DNA of 64,000 nt from Sinorhizobium meliloti. Its GTDB lineage: Bacteria; Pseudomonadota; Alphaproteobacteria; Rhizobiales; Rhizobiaceae. The stretch lies in contig NZ_CP141212.1 of NCBI RefSeq assembly GCF_035610345.1, positions 935,976-999,975 of the forward strand, read 5' to 3'. The translations under genes and the position numbers were made by a program. The notes below the pieces were generated by a model, which made no database searches, was not told where the DNA came from, and saw only the letters and a list, made by a program, of their open reading frames with translations. Positions 51,519 through 61,331 of this stretch are shown here, in pieces; position 1 is the first letter of the stretch; every line of letters begins with the position of its first letter.

Positions 51519-53657
51519 TTACGCCTTGCCTGCGACCTTGATGGCGAAGGCATATTCGAAGGCGATCTCCTCCAGCCGCTGAAAGCGACCGGAAGCGCCG
51601 CCGTGGCCGGCGTCCATGTTGGTCTTGAGCAGGATGGGTTCGCTGCCGGTCGTCTCCTCGCGCAGTTTCGCCACCCATTTTGCCGGTTCCCAATAGGTGA
51701 CGCGCGGGTCGGTCAGGCCTCCGAGCGCCAGAATGGCGGGATACGGCCTGGCACCGACATTGTCGTAGGGCGAGTAGCTCGCGATGATGTCGTAGAACTC
51801 CGGGCTGTCGATCGGGTTGCCCCATTCGGGCCATTCCGGGGGTGTCAGCGGCAGCGTGTCGTCCAGCATCGTGCTGAGCACGTCGACGAAGGGCACCGCG
51901 GCGATGATGCCGCGGAACTTCTCCGGCGCCATATTGGCGATGGCGCCCATCAGCATGCCCCCAGCCGAGCCGCCCTCGGCGACGATGTTCGCGTAGGAGG
52001 TGAACTTTTCCTGATTCAAATAATCGGCGGCTGCGATGAAGTCTTTGAACGTATTGGTCTTCTTCGCCATCTTGCCGTCTTCGTACCAGTGGAAGCCCTT
52101 GTCCTTGCCGCCGCGGACATGGGCGATCGCATAGACGAAGCCGCGGTCGACGAGCGACAGGCAGTTGGTGTTGAAGCTGGCGGGAATGGTGATGCCGTAG
52201 GCACCGTAGCCGTAAAGCAGGCAAGGGGCGGATCCGTCGAGCGGTGTGTCCTTGCGATAGAGCAGGGTGACCGGCACCTGCTCGCCATCATGCGCCGGGG
52301 CGAATACCCGGCGGGTCACATAGGCGTCCGGATCGTGCCCGGAGGGGACTTCCTGCGTCTTGAGCAGCGTGCGCTTGCGCGTCTGCATGTCGTAGTCGAA
52401 CAGCTGCGAAGGCGTCGTCATCGACGAATAGGAGAAGCGGATGATGTCGGTGTCGTATTCGGCCGCACCCGAAAGCCCCAGAGAATATGCCTCCTCGGCG
52501 AATGCGATGGCGTGTTCCTCGCCGGTTCGGCGGTCGCGGATGACGATTTCCGGCAACCCGTTGCGGCGCTGCAGCCAGACCAGATGCCGGGCATAGGCCA
52601 TATGGCTGAGGATCAGCGTTCCCGGCTTGTGCGGCACGACCTCGCGCCAGTTTTCCTTCTGCGGCGCTTCCACCGGCGCTTCCATGATCTTGAAATCCTT
52701 GGCGCCGTCGGCATTGGTAAGAATGTAGAAGACGTCGCCGCCTTCGGTCATGGAATATTCAAGACCGGTTACGCGCTCCGCCACGATCCTGGGCTCCGCG
52801 GCAAGGTCGCTGGTCGGGATGAGCCGGTACTCGCTCGTCTCGTGGTCATGGATGTCGATATAGATGAAATCGTCGAGGAGCGAACCGCCGACAGACATGA
52901 AGAAGCCGGCATCGGGCTCCTCATAAACCAGCCGGTCCTCCGACTGCGGCGTGCCGATGACGTGGTGGAAGATCTTCGATGGCCGGTGGTTCTCGTCGAG
53001 CACGGTATAAAAGAAGCTCTTGCCGTCCGGCGCCCAGGCGCCGCCGCCGCCCGTATTTTCGAGCAGGTCCTCGAGGTCCTCGCCGGTCGAAAGATCGCGC
53101 ACCTTCAAAGTGAAATATTCCGACCCTTTGTCGTCGTACCCCCAGATTCCGCGGGAATGATCGCTCGAATGGTCGAGCCCGGCGATACGGAAATAGGCCT
53201 TCCCTTCAGCCTCCCTGTCGCCGTCGAGCAGCACCCGGCGGATCGTCTCGTCGCCCGCTGCACCCTCGCGCGGGATCCGGAAATAGCGCGGATGCTCGCC
53301 GCCGGTGACGTAGGACGTCCCGTAGGCAAAAGGGCCATCCTTGATCGGAACCGATGAATCGTCTTCCTTGATCCGCCCGCGCATTTCGGCAAACAGCGTC
53401 TTCTGCAGATCCTTCGTGTCCGCCATCGCGGCGTTCATATAGGTATTCTCCGCCTCCAGATGGCGGCGGATCTCGGGATCCAGGATCGACGGATCCTTGA
53501 ACATGGCCTGCCAGTTTTCGGCCCTGAGCCAAGCGTAATCGTCGGTGCGGGTCAGGCCGTGGCGGGTATCCGTCGCCGGCTTTTTCGGGGCGACGGGTGC
53601 GGCGGGCAGGTTCTTGAATACGGACAAGGCATGTCTCCGGGATCGGTCCTGCTGCAT
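51519..53657 (-). CDS. Oligopeptidase B (S9 prolyl oligopeptidase family)
   Basis: Cleaves short peptides after basic residues. 712 residues: beta-propeller N-terminal part with DYAWLRAENW early, and alpha/beta hydrolase domain with the nucleophile Ser564 in EGGSAGGMLMG, Asp in GGLTDPRV and His in MDAGHGGASGR. The ATG at 53657 has GGAAG 4 nt upstream; a TTG ten codons later (53627) with GGAGA before it would give 702 residues and is also credible. Cytoplasmic, no signal peptide. Confidence 0.92.
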   Translation of the reverse strand: MQQDRSRRHALSVFKNLPAAPVAPKKPATDTRHGLTRTDDYAWLRAENWQAMFKDPSILDPEIRRHLEAENTYMNAAMADTKDLQKTLFAEMRGRIKEDDSSVPIKDGPFAYGTSYVTGGEHPRYFRIPREGAAGDETIRRVLLDGDREAEGKAYFRIAGLDHSSDHSRGIWGYDDKGSEYFTLKVRDLSTGEDLEDLLENTGGGGAWAPDGKSFFYTVLDENHRPSKIFHHVIGTPQSEDRLVYEEPDAGFFMSVGGSLLDDFIYIDIHDHETSEYRLIPTSDLAAEPRIVAERVTGLEYSMTEGGDVFYILTNADGAKDFKIMEAPVEAPQKENWREVVPHKPGTLILSHMAYARHLVWLQRRNGLPEIVIRDRRTGEEHAIAFAEEAYSLGLSGAAEYDTDIIRFSYSSMTTPSQLFDYDMQTRKRTLLKTQEVPSGHDPDAYVTRRVFAPAHDGEQVPVTLLYRKDTPLDGSAPCLLYGYGAYGITIPASFNTNCLSLVDRGFVYAIAHVRGGKDKGFHWYEDGKMAKKTNTFKDFIAAADYLNQEKFTSYANIVAEGGSAGGMLMGAIANMAPEKFRGIIAAVPFVDVLSTMLDDTLPLTPPEWPEWGNPIDSPEFYDIIASYSPYDNVGARPYPAILALGGLTDPRVTYWEPAKWVAKLREETTGSEPILLKTNMDAGHGGASGRFQRLEEIAFEYAFAIKVAGKA

Positions 53658-53798
53658 GTCTTCCGGAGGGGAAAACAGGCAGCAGATTAATGCGCTACAG
53701 CGACCTCTTGCGCGTCTGACGAGACGTGCGGCGCCGTATGGGGAGACAATGAGATAGAGGGCACCAGCGCGGCGATCAAGCGGAAAGGGCCGCCGAGC

Positions 53799-54689
53799 CT
53801 AGGCGACGAGTTTGAGGCCGATGCCCCACGGGTCGGTGAGGCAATGCGTGTCGCCCTGCCTGTCCCTCGCTATTTCGAGCGCATCGAGCTTCTGGATCGC
53901 CGCGTCGAGGGCCTCCGGGTCCCGGAAGCGGATCGTGTAGTCGGCGAGACCGGTCATGTTGCCCTGGCGTTTCGGCGCTCCGCGAGAATTCCAGATATTG
54001 GCCGCCACGTGGTGATGGTACTTGCCGGTCGCGAAGAAGCTGGCTCCAGGGTAGCGTGCCATGAGGTCGAGCCCCAGGCCATTGCGGAAAAAATCGTCCG
54101 CCTGCGGGATATCCGAGACCTGGAGGTGAATGTGACCGATCGTGGTGCCGGCCGGCAAGCCGTCCCAGCTGTTTTTCGGCACCTCGTGGTAGAGTGCCTG
54201 CAGATCGAGCGGCAGCGTGTTCATTGCCACCATGCCGTCCGCTCCGTAATTCCATTCGGCGCGCGGGCGATCGCGATAAATCTCGATTCCGTTACCCTCC
54301 GGATCAGCGAGATAGATCGCTTCGCTGACGAGGTGATCGGAGGCTCCCTGCAACTGCACCCCGTTTTCGGCGGCGTGCACGAGCCAGCGTCCGAGCTCGG
54401 TGCGGTCCGGAACCAGGAATGCGTGATGGAAGAGACCGGGTGCACTTCGCGGAGCCCTTACGGCATTGCCGTCGCCCGTCAATGTCAGGAGCGGTCTTCC
54501 GGCGACGCCGAGCGTCACGCCGCTTTTGTTCGCCTCGATCGGCGACAGACCGATTATCCGCTGGTACCAGGACGAGACCGTCTCCAGGTCGCTGACGACA
54601 AGATGCGACCGATCGACATAAGCGGGCATCGCGGTCGCGTGATCGGCGGGAACGCTGGCCTGCAGCTTCGGTTGTGCGGTGTCCTTCAT
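53799..54689 (-). CDS. Catechol 2,3-dioxygenase-like VOC protein
   Basis: 296 residues from ATG 54689. Two tandem vicinal-oxygen-chelate units: DRSHLVVSDLETVSSWYQRIIGL with LFHHAFLVPDR, and TIGHIHLQVSDIPQADDFFRNGLGL with FATGKYHHHVAANIW. The second unit keeps the His/His/Glu metal positions (His in GHIHL, HHHV, and a C-terminal acid). CatE-like annotation is common, yet ring cleavage is unproven and no aromatic pathway genes adjoin. Confidence 0.88.
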   Translation of the reverse strand: MKDTAQPKLQASVPADHATAMPAYVDRSHLVVSDLETVSSWYQRIIGLSPIEANKSGVTLGVAGRPLLTLTGDGNAVRAPRSAPGLFHHAFLVPDRTELGRWLVHAAENGVQLQGASDHLVSEAIYLADPEGNGIEIYRDRPRAEWNYGADGMVAMNTLPLDLQALYHEVPKNSWDGLPAGTTIGHIHLQVSDIPQADDFFRNGLGLDLMARYPGASFFATGKYHHHVAANIWNSRGAPKRQGNMTGLADYTIRFRDPEALDAAIQKLDALEIARDRQGDTHCLTDPWGIGLKLVA

Positions 54690-55031
54690 CCTATTCGCCT
54701 TTCGGACAGCGGGAGGGCGACGCCCGAGACTGTGATCTGCTGCCCTCAATCCAATATGAGTACGTGAACAGGTAGGCGGAAGCTCTTATATTACTTGATG
54801 TTGTGTTCGACAAACGTTGACAGTCGTCGCGGCCGCGCTACCTTTAACGGTGGGAGCGATGGGAGCAGAGGGGCGGTCACTTTGATCCAAGTCAAGGCCC
54901 GTACAGCCGTCACCGTTCGATGTCGGTCCGGCGCAGGACGGCGTACGTGATGTGGTTTCCGTCTCTATCGGGAGCCAGCGGCCGTCGCATTCGGCGTGCG
55001 ACGTGGTAACATAGGAAAAGGACGTAGCAGC
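54690..55031. other. Intergenic region between the VOC gene and usp
   Basis: 342 bp between divergent genes. It holds a FixK/FNR-type dyad at 54882-54895 and no convincing frame. The 110 bp between the expected transcript start and usp would be an untranslated leader. Confidence 0.55.
54882..54895. promoter_or_regulatory. FixK/FNR-type box upstream of usp
   Basis: TTGATCCAAGTCAA matches the TTGA-N6-TCAA consensus of the FNR/FixK group. A weak TTCGAT about 28 bp from its centre could be the -10, giving the class II geometry (box near -41). It faces the Usp gene 137 bp downstream. Which regulator binds is inference. Confidence 0.6.
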
Positions 55032-55454
55032 ATGTACAGGAAGATCATCGTGCCGATCGCCATGGATCAACTGGAGCACGGCGAGTCCGTCCTTGGCATC
55101 GCCGAGAAACTGATCGACGAGGGGGGAGAGATCATTCTGCTCAACGTCGTCGAGGATCTCAACGCCTATGCACAAGGGTACATGATCGTCGATTTTCCGC
55201 TGGAGATGATCGAGGAATCGCGCAAGCACGCGGTCAAGACCCTGGAAGCGCTGAAAACCAAGCATGGCATCAACGGACGCGTCGAAATCCGCACCGGCGG
55301 AGCTGCCGGCAGCATCAATGCACTGGCCGAGGAAGAGAAGGCCGACCTGGTGATCATCGCGTCCCACCGCCCGGGCCTGATCGACTATTTCATCGGGTCG
55401 ACCGCCAGCCGTGTCGTCAGCCATTGCCCCTGCGCGGTTCTCGTCGACCGGTAA
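55032..55454 (+). CDS. Universal stress protein (UspA family)
   Basis: 140 residues. Rossmann-like fold with YRKIIVPIAMD at the start, IILLNVVED and the ATP-binding GSTASRVVSHCPCAVLV at the C-terminus preceded by IIASHRPG, so it probably binds ATP. First gene of a short stress cluster (usp, DksA-like, hemolysin III) behind a FixK/FNR-type box. ATG at 55032. Confidence 0.93.
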   Translation: MYRKIIVPIAMDQLEHGESVLGIAEKLIDEGGEIILLNVVEDLNAYAQGYMIVDFPLEMIEESRKHAVKTLEALKTKHGINGRVEIRTGGAAGSINALAEEEKADLVIIASHRPGLIDYFIGSTASRVVSHCPCAVLVDR

Positions 55455-55513
55455 CACTGGGAATAAACGGCACGGTGCAGGCCCCCTGCGCCGCGATCCG
55501 AAGGAGTCACGCA

Positions 55514-55858
55514 ATGGATAAGTATGCGCTTGACGACTTTCGCGAACAGCTTTTGCGCCGCAAACGCGAACTTCATGGCCGGTTGGTGCAGATAGAGGAA
55601 GATCTCGAGCAGCCGATGAATGCCGATGTGCCGGATCGCGTAACGGAACGGGAGAGCGATGAGGTCCTGGAAGGACTCGGCCTGGCCGGCCAGGGCGAGA
55701 TTCGCGCGATCGATGCTGCACTCAACCGCATCGAAGCAGGGACCTTCGGCATTTGCGTGCGTTGCGGCGACCCCATATCCCCGGAAAGGCTGCGCGCCGT
55801 GCCGCATGCTCCGCTCTGTCAGACCTGCGCCGCCGAGATCGCGACCGGCGGGAGATAG
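55514..55858 (+). CDS. TraR/DksA-family zinc finger protein
   Basis: 114 residues from ATG 55514 behind AAGGAG. N-terminal helical hairpin (coiled coil, residues 6-75) and four-cysteine zinc finger Cys81-x2-Cys84, Cys102-x2-Cys105. The family binds the RNA polymerase secondary channel and modulates stress promoters. It lacks the full length of canonical DksA (about 150), so it is a DksA-like paralogue. 59 bp after usp, likely co-transcribed. Confidence 0.9.
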   Translation: MDKYALDDFREQLLRRKRELHGRLVQIEEDLEQPMNADVPDRVTERESDEVLEGLGLAGQGEIRAIDAALNRIEAGTFGICVRCGDPISPERLRAVPHAPLCQTCAAEIATGGR

Positions 55859-56111
55859 CCGCCCAAAGCTCCCACCTGCTCCAGAGGAAGCCGCTTGCCG
55901 CACGCTCCGGCGGAGGGTGCGGTATTTGTTGTAATGCGTTGCAAAAGTTGATCCTTTCGCCCGATCCTGGTGCTTTGCCGCGCCGCTGCCCTGTGGCAGG
56001 ATGAACCGAACCAGTGGTCTTGTGCGGCGTTACGGACCGTTCGAATTCGCCGTGATCGATCATGAGGTATTTCGTTGCTGCTGCAGGCTGCACGGATATC
56101 GGAAGCGGAGC

Positions 56112-56126
56112 GGGAGGGGCCGCGTG
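56112..56126 (+). promoter_or_regulatory. Ribosome site setting a GTG start
   Basis: GGGAGGGG at 56112-56119, four bases before GTG at 56124-56126. The upstream in-frame ATG at 56001 has no such site, and the GTG start gives the usual family length. Confidence 0.65.
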
Positions 56127-56786
56127 AAGGTTGCCGGCGTCAAATGGGACTACGACCGATCGGAGATGATCGCCGACGCAATCGTCCATGGGATCGGCCT
56201 TTCGGCGGCGCTCGTCGGTGTTACCGCCCTGATCTTTTACGCCACCGTCTGGAGCACGTCCGGGCAATTGGCCGCGGCTTCGATCTATGGCGGCGGGCTC
56301 ATCGCCGCTCTGTCCATCTCATTCGTCTATAATCTCTTTCCGGTCGGCCGGGCCAAGTGGCTGCTGCGTCGGCTGGACCACTCCGGAATCTTCGTGCTGA
56401 TCGCTGCAACCTACACGCCGTTTCTGCAGCGCGGCTGGGATGATCCGTTCCTCTTCTCGATGCTGGTCGCCATCTGGCTTATCGCAGCCGCCGGCATCGC
56501 CATGAAGTGCCTCCTGCCCGGGCGCTTCGATCGGCTGGCGATCTTGCTTTATCTCGCAATGGGCTGGAGCGGCTTGCTCGCCGCGAAATCCCTCTTTACC
56601 GCCTTGAGCGCAACGACGCTCACTCTGATCGTCATTGGTGGCGTCATCTATTCGGTCGGGGTCATCTTCCATGTCTGGGAGCGCCTGCGCTTCCAGAACG
56701 CCATCTGGCACGGCTTCGTCGTCACGGGAGCTGCTGTGCACTATTCCGCAGTCCTAACCTGCATCAGCAGCGCCGCCGTTTCTTAA
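56124..56786 (+). CDS. Hemolysin III / PAQR-family membrane protein
   Basis: 220 residues from GTG 56124. Seven membrane segments; the family's conserved residues are present: VHGIG with its His, the Ser of SFVYNLFP, LDHSGIFVLIAATYTPF with its Asp, and the HGFVVTGAAVHYSAV pair of histidines that should bind zinc. PAQR relatives act as hydrolases of lipids such as ceramide; in bacteria the role is open. It ends the possible Usp/DksA-like cluster, though a 265-bp gap precedes it. Confidence 0.88.
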   Translation: MKVAGVKWDYDRSEMIADAIVHGIGLSAALVGVTALIFYATVWSTSGQLAAASIYGGGLIAALSISFVYNLFPVGRAKWLLRRLDHSGIFVLIAATYTPFLQRGWDDPFLFSMLVAIWLIAAAGIAMKCLLPGRFDRLAILLYLAMGWSGLLAAKSLFTALSATTLTLIVIGGVIYSVGVIFHVWERLRFQNAIWHGFVVTGAAVHYSAVLTCISSAAVS

Positions 56787-56808
56787 GCTTGGAGTCAGAG
56801 CTGCAGCT

Positions 56809-57306
56809 TCAGTCTGCAGCAGGCTGACATTCTTCCGACGGCCTGAGTGCCGAGGCCATGCGCGAGATGACCCCATCGAAACTGGTCAGTTTGCTCTTCC
56901 GATACTGGAGCCTGAAATAGGCGGCGCTGCCGTCGCAGAGCGCAATCGCCCGCGTGTAGAAGACGTCGCTCTCGCGGGCGCCGGAAAAGCTCGCCCAGGC
57001 GGACGTGACGCGCGAGAAGATGATTCGCCAGTCGTCCTGCTTCTCGTAGCCGATCCTTTCGGCGACGTCGGTTTCAAAGTCGCCATCCGGCGGATGGGTG
57101 CCGAACACCATGAGCGTCGCACCGTTGTCATCGGCGTGAAATCTGACACCGTCGCCGTTATCGGCCTCGAGGCCCATCTCGAATCCGGGCGGGATGTCGA
57201 CCGTGTAACCGAAGCGGGGATTGGCGTAAGGGTGCCAGTCGTCCTCGGCGACAGCGGGCGAGGCAAGCGTCACGAGGAGCAGAGATGCGATACAGGCACG
57301 GCGCAT
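56809..57306 (-). CDS. Secreted protein of unknown function (165 aa)
   Basis: Clear signal peptide (MRRACIASLLLVTLASPAVAE, cut after AVA at 18-20). The mature part WHPYANPRFGYTVDIPPGFEMG... resembles a domain seen in other rhizobial exported proteins, with FGTHPPDGDFETDVAERI and a C-terminal YRLQYRKSK-like strand. Two cysteines (about 123 and 160) could form a disulfide. Converges with the hemolysin III gene. Confidence 0.8.
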   Translation of the reverse strand: MRRACIASLLLVTLASPAVAEDDWHPYANPRFGYTVDIPPGFEMGLEADNGDGVRFHADDNGATLMVFGTHPPDGDFETDVAERIGYEKQDDWRIIFSRVTSAWASFSGARESDVFYTRAIALCDGSAAYFRLQYRKSKLTSFDGVISRMASALRPSEECQPAAD

Positions 57307-57496
57307 GCGGGGCGTCCTCTAGGCTTCGTTCGACCTGCCGCTTCTCCTCACCGCGCCGCGCGTTTTGTTCCGGACGCCGAGGGCCGCCGCAACGGCTTTG
57401 AACTGCTGCACCATCTTATCTTCAAAACGTTCCGGCTTTAAGGGCATGCGGTAGACCACACGCATGCTGGAAAGTGCCGCCGAAACAGGCCCGTGG

Positions 57497-57904
57497 TCAA
57501 TCCTCCTCGAATGTCATCGCGGTGCCGTTCAGGCAATAGCGCAGGCCCGTCGGTGGAGGCCCGTCGGGAAAGACATGGCCGAGATGGGCGTCACAATCGG
57601 CACAGCGAATCTCCGTTCTGACCATGTGGTGCGAGCGGTCCACATATTCAGAGATCGCGTCCGGATCGACCGGGGCGAAATAGCTGGGCCAGCCGCAGCC
57701 GGAATCGAACTTGGTATCCGAGCGGAACAGCGCGCGGCCGCAACAGACGCACTTGTAGGTGCCATGCCTTTTATTGTCGAGGAAGGGGCCGGTGAAGGGT
57801 CGCTCGGTGCCATGTTCGCGTGTGACGCGGTACTGCTCGGGCGTCAGCGCTGCCCGCCACTCCTCGTTCGTCTTCGTAATCTTCGGCATCCGGTTTTCGG
57901 ACAT
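57497..57904 (-). CDS. msrB: Peptide methionine (R)-S-oxide reductase
   Basis: Repairs methionine-R-sulfoxide in proteins. 135 residues from ATG 57904 (AAGGAG upstream). Zinc cysteines Cys52/Cys55 and Cys101/Cys104; catalytic Cys124 in [17 protein letters not shown] contains the extra Cys70 that may resolve the sulfenic acid. Cytoplasmic, no signal peptide. Confidence 0.95.
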   Translation of the reverse strand: MSENRMPKITKTNEEWRAALTPEQYRVTREHGTERPFTGPFLDNKRHGTYKCVCCGRALFRSDTKFDSGCGWPSYFAPVDPDAISEYVDRSHHMVRTEIRCADCDAHLGHVFPDGPPPTGLRYCLNGTAMTFEED

Positions 57905-58156
57905 GGCTGCGCTCCTTTCGATTGCAGCGAATATATAGGATGGGTTCTGCTTGGGCACAAATGCGGGTCGATGCCAGGAGCTCCGCGTTTTGGACAGGAT
58001 ACTGATCAGGGTCGGGACGAAGCCGCTGCCCTCTACACAGTATAAACGTGGCATAACCTCACACCCCGGCCGATTTCCCTTGAGGCAGGCCCGACCATCT
58101 TCTATGTCCGGTTAAAGCTTGACTGAAAGATCAAAGAGAAGGAGCGTGTCGATACG

Positions 58157-60532
58157 ATGGATGCCGCGGCCCTGACATTCCTGGCCCTCGGTCTTCCCTT
58201 TGCCGCGGCCGTCGTCGCGCCGGCCCTGACCCGGCTTCTCGGCGGGAATGCCGCCTGGCTGTTGGCGCTGGCGCCACTCGCCGTCTTCATGCATCTCGCA
58301 GGCTTCATTCCGGAAGTCGCCGCCGGCGAGATCGTCACCGGCGGCTATATCTGGATACCATCCTTCAACGTCAGCTTCTCCTGGCTGATCGACGGCTTGT
58401 CACTGACATTCGCACTTTTGATTTCGGGCATCGGCACACTGATCGTCCTCTATTCGGGCGGATATCTGAAGGGGCATCCCGACCAGGGCCGCTTCTTTTC
58501 GTTCATTCTGATGTTCATGGGCTCGATGCAGGGCCTCGTCGTCTCGGACAGCTTCCTGATGCTCTTCGTCTTCTGGGAGCTGACGTCGATCACTTCGTTC
58601 CTGCTGATCGGCTTCGATCACGGCCGCGAGGCGGCGCGCCGCGCGGCTTTGCAGGCTCTGGTCGTGACCGGGGGAGGCGGGCTTGCCTTGCTTGCCGGGC
58701 TCCTCATCCTGTGGAACGTCAGCGGCGTCACGCAATTTTCGCTGCTCCTGTCCTTCGGAGACGAACTGAAGCAGAGCCCCTTCTATCTCGCGGCGCTGCT
58801 CCTCGTCCTCGGCGGCGCATTCACCAAGTCGGCACAGTTTCCGTTTCACTTCTGGCTGCCGAACGCCATGGAAGCGCCGACTCCCGTTTCGGCCTATCTG
58901 CACTCGGCGACGATGGTGAAGGCGGGCGTCTATCTTCTGATGCGGCTCAACCCGGTGCTCGGCGGCACGACGGAGTGGCAGGTGCTGTTGCCGCTGTTCG
59001 GCGTGACGACGCTCGTCGCCGGAGCCGCCCTGGCAGTGCGCCAGACGGACCTGAAGATGATGCTGGCCTATACGACCATGTCGTCGCTGGGTCTTCTGGT
59101 GATGCTGACCGGGCTCGGCCTGCCCTACGCCATTGAAGCCGCAGTGCTTTACCTGGTGGCGCATGCCCTGTTCAAGGGGGCGCTGTTCATGGTGGCCGGC
59201 ATTATCGATCATGAAACCGGTACGCGCCACCTGACGAAGCTCGGCGGCCTGCGCAGCGCCATGCCTCTGACCTTCGCCATAGCTCTTGCGGCGGCCCTGT
59301 CGATGGGCGGCCTGCCTCCCTTTTTCGGGTTCCTTGCGAAAGAGGAAATCTACGCCGCACTCTCCGGTTTCGACCGTCGGTCCATGGTGTTCGCGGCCTT
59401 GACCATCCTCGGCAACGGCCTGATGTTCGCCGTCGGCTTCGCGATCGCTCTAAAACCGTTTCTCGGCCCTAAGGTCGATACGCCGAAGCATGCCCACGAA
59501 GCACCGGCGCTCCTCTGGATCGGCCCGGCTATCCTGGCTGCGATGGGCCTTTTCATCGCGCTGATGTCGGGCCTCGTTCATCGGTTCGTGACCTCGCCCA
59601 TGGCCTCGGCCGTTGCCGGCGAGCCGAGAACCGTGACGATATCGCTCGCACCGCATATCGGCGTGCCGCTGTTGCTCTCCGTGGTGACGCTGGCGGTCGG
59701 CGTCGTTCTGTTCCTCAATCTGACGCGGCTGCGCGCGGCCATGGCGGTGATCCTTGCCGATATCGGCTGGGGACCGGATCGAGGCTTCGACCAGTTCATA
59801 CGCGGCCTCGTGCGGTTTGCGGTCGCCGCGACCCGGCGCTTGCAGGGCGGCCGTCTCGATAACTACATGACCGTAACCTTCCTGCTCGTCGCCGCCGTCA
59901 TGCTCGCATTGCCGCTGCGCTATGGCGAATTCCCGCGCGCACCTTTCTTTCCGGGCGACGTCCCGCTGCACGAATTCGCGATCATGGCGATCGCCGTGCT
60001 TGGCCTCTTCGCCGTGGTGCTGGCCGCGGACAGGCTGACGGCGATCGTGTCGCTCGGAATTCAGGGCTTCGCCGTTGCGATGCTCTTCCTGCTTTACGGC
60101 GCTCCGGATCTCGCCTTCACCCAGTTCATGATAGAGACGCTGTCTGTCGTCGTGCTGGCACTGGTGATGACCCGGCTGCGGCTGTCTCCCTCCGATCACC
60201 GACCACTCAGACAGAAGCTTCCCGACTTCACGATCGCGCTCGCCTGCGGAATCGGATTCGGCCTTTTCCTCCTCCGGGTTACCGGTGTGCCGTTCGATTC
60301 GACGCTGACGGAATTCTTCAACCTCTATTCGAAATCGATCGCGCACGGCGCGAACGTGGTCAACGTCATCATCGTCGACTTCCGCGGTACGGATACGCTC
60401 GGCGAAATTGCCGTCGTGCTGGTTGCTGGCCTGTCCATCCTTTCCCTCGTGCGGTTGCGGGCGGGATCGTTGAGACGCGGCGAAACGCGCGAGATCGCCG
60501 CCGCTGAAGCGAACACGAAGGAGCCGGTATGA
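58157..60532 (+). CDS. mrpA: Mrp antiporter subunit A
   Basis: Largest subunit of a cation/proton antiporter related to complex I. 791 residues, about 20 membrane segments. NuoL-like part contains the proton-path lysines and glutamate in [55 protein letters not shown] and [25 protein letters not shown]. The C-terminal third carries the MnhB-N/DUF4040-like segments. It exports Na+ or K+ using the proton gradient. Stop overlaps mrpB start (ATGA). Group 1 layout, separate A and B. Confidence 0.95.
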   Translation: MDAAALTFLALGLPFAAAVVAPALTRLLGGNAAWLLALAPLAVFMHLAGFIPEVAAGEIVTGGYIWIPSFNVSFSWLIDGLSLTFALLISGIGTLIVLYSGGYLKGHPDQGRFFSFILMFMGSMQGLVVSDSFLMLFVFWELTSITSFLLIGFDHGREAARRAALQALVVTGGGGLALLAGLLILWNVSGVTQFSLLLSFGDELKQSPFYLAALLLVLGGAFTKSAQFPFHFWLPNAMEAPTPVSAYLHSATMVKAGVYLLMRLNPVLGGTTEWQVLLPLFGVTTLVAGAALAVRQTDLKMMLAYTTMSSLGLLVMLTGLGLPYAIEAAVLYLVAHALFKGALFMVAGIIDHETGTRHLTKLGGLRSAMPLTFAIALAAALSMGGLPPFFGFLAKEEIYAALSGFDRRSMVFAALTILGNGLMFAVGFAIALKPFLGPKVDTPKHAHEAPALLWIGPAILAAMGLFIALMSGLVHRFVTSPMASAVAGEPRTVTISLAPHIGVPLLLSVVTLAVGVVLFLNLTRLRAAMAVILADIGWGPDRGFDQFIRGLVRFAVAATRRLQGGRLDNYMTVTFLLVAAVMLALPLRYGEFPRAPFFPGDVPLHEFAIMAIAVLGLFAVVLAADRLTAIVSLGIQGFAVAMLFLLYGAPDLAFTQFMIETLSVVVLALVMTRLRLSPSDHRPLRQKLPDFTIALACGIGFGLFLLRVTGVPFDSTLTEFFNLYSKSIAHGANVVNVIIVDFRGTDTLGEIAVVLVAGLSILSLVRLRAGSLRRGETREIAAAEANTKEPV

Positions 60533-60948
60533 AGTCGATCATTTTTCGGACCGTCGCGCCCTTCCTCGCCGGATTGATGATGCTTTTTTCGATCTTTGTG
60601 CTGCTGCGCGGCCACAACGAGCCCGGAGGCGGCTTCATAGGCGGGTTGATCGCCGTTTCGGCGCTGGCGATCTATGGCATCGCCCACGGTGTGGAGACGG
60701 TGCGGCGGGCGATATTCTTCCACCCGATGGCTATCGCGGGCGCCGGCCTTTTCGCCGCGACCTTGGCGGGACTGGCGTCATTTTTCGCGCGGGTGCCGTT
60801 CATGACCGGGCTGTGGATATATCCCTCCTTTTTCGGCGTCGAAGTTCCGCTCTCCACGGTCATGCTGTTCGATACGGGGGTCTACCTGGTCGTCGTCGGT
60901 GCCATCAGTTCGATCGCGCTGTCGCTTGAAGAAAGAGGGGGCGCCTGA
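60529..60948 (+). CDS. mrpB: Mrp antiporter subunit B
   Basis: 139 residues, four membrane segments, with the family signature [14 protein letters not shown] at about 25-38. It overlaps mrpA by 4 bases and mrpC by 1, so the operon is translated as a coupled unit. The subunit's role is assembly and transport in the Mrp complex. Confidence 0.94.
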   Translation: MKSIIFRTVAPFLAGLMMLFSIFVLLRGHNEPGGGFIGGLIAVSALAIYGIAHGVETVRRAIFFHPMAIAGAGLFAATLAGLASFFARVPFMTGLWIYPSFFGVEVPLSTVMLFDTGVYLVVVGAISSIALSLEERGGA

Positions 60949-61325
60949 TGGAGACCTGGTTTTCCCTGCTGGTCACTTTCTTCTTCACCGTCGCCATTTA
61001 CCTGCTTCTGTCGAAATCCATCATCCGCGTCCTCCTGGGCGTGGCGATCCTGGGAAATGCGGTAAACCTTCTGATCTTCACCGGCGGCCGCCTGACGCGC
61101 GACGTACCGCCGGTCATAGCGGAGGGTGCCGATGTGCTTTCCGGTCCGGCGGCCAATGCCTTGCCGCAGGCGCTGATCCTGACCGCCATCGTGATTTCCT
61201 TCTCCTTCTTCGCCTTTCTCCTCGTTCTCGCCTGGCGCGCCTATGAAGACCTCGCGACAGACAACACGGACGAGATGCGTGTTGCGGAACCGGTGAACGA
61301 GCCGGCGCCGCCACTGGGATACTGA
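60948..61325 (+). CDS. mrpC: Mrp antiporter subunit C
   Basis: 125 residues, NuoK-like, three membrane segments. Contains LSKSIIRVLLGVAILGNAVNLLIF and LPQALILTAIVISFSFFAFLLVLAWRAYED, the conserved core of MnhC. C-terminal tail is acidic. Confidence 0.94.
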   Translation: METWFSLLVTFFFTVAIYLLLSKSIIRVLLGVAILGNAVNLLIFTGGRLTRDVPPVIAEGADVLSGPAANALPQALILTAIVISFSFFAFLLVLAWRAYEDLATDNTDEMRVAEPVNEPAPPLGY

Positions 61326-61331
61326 CGCACC

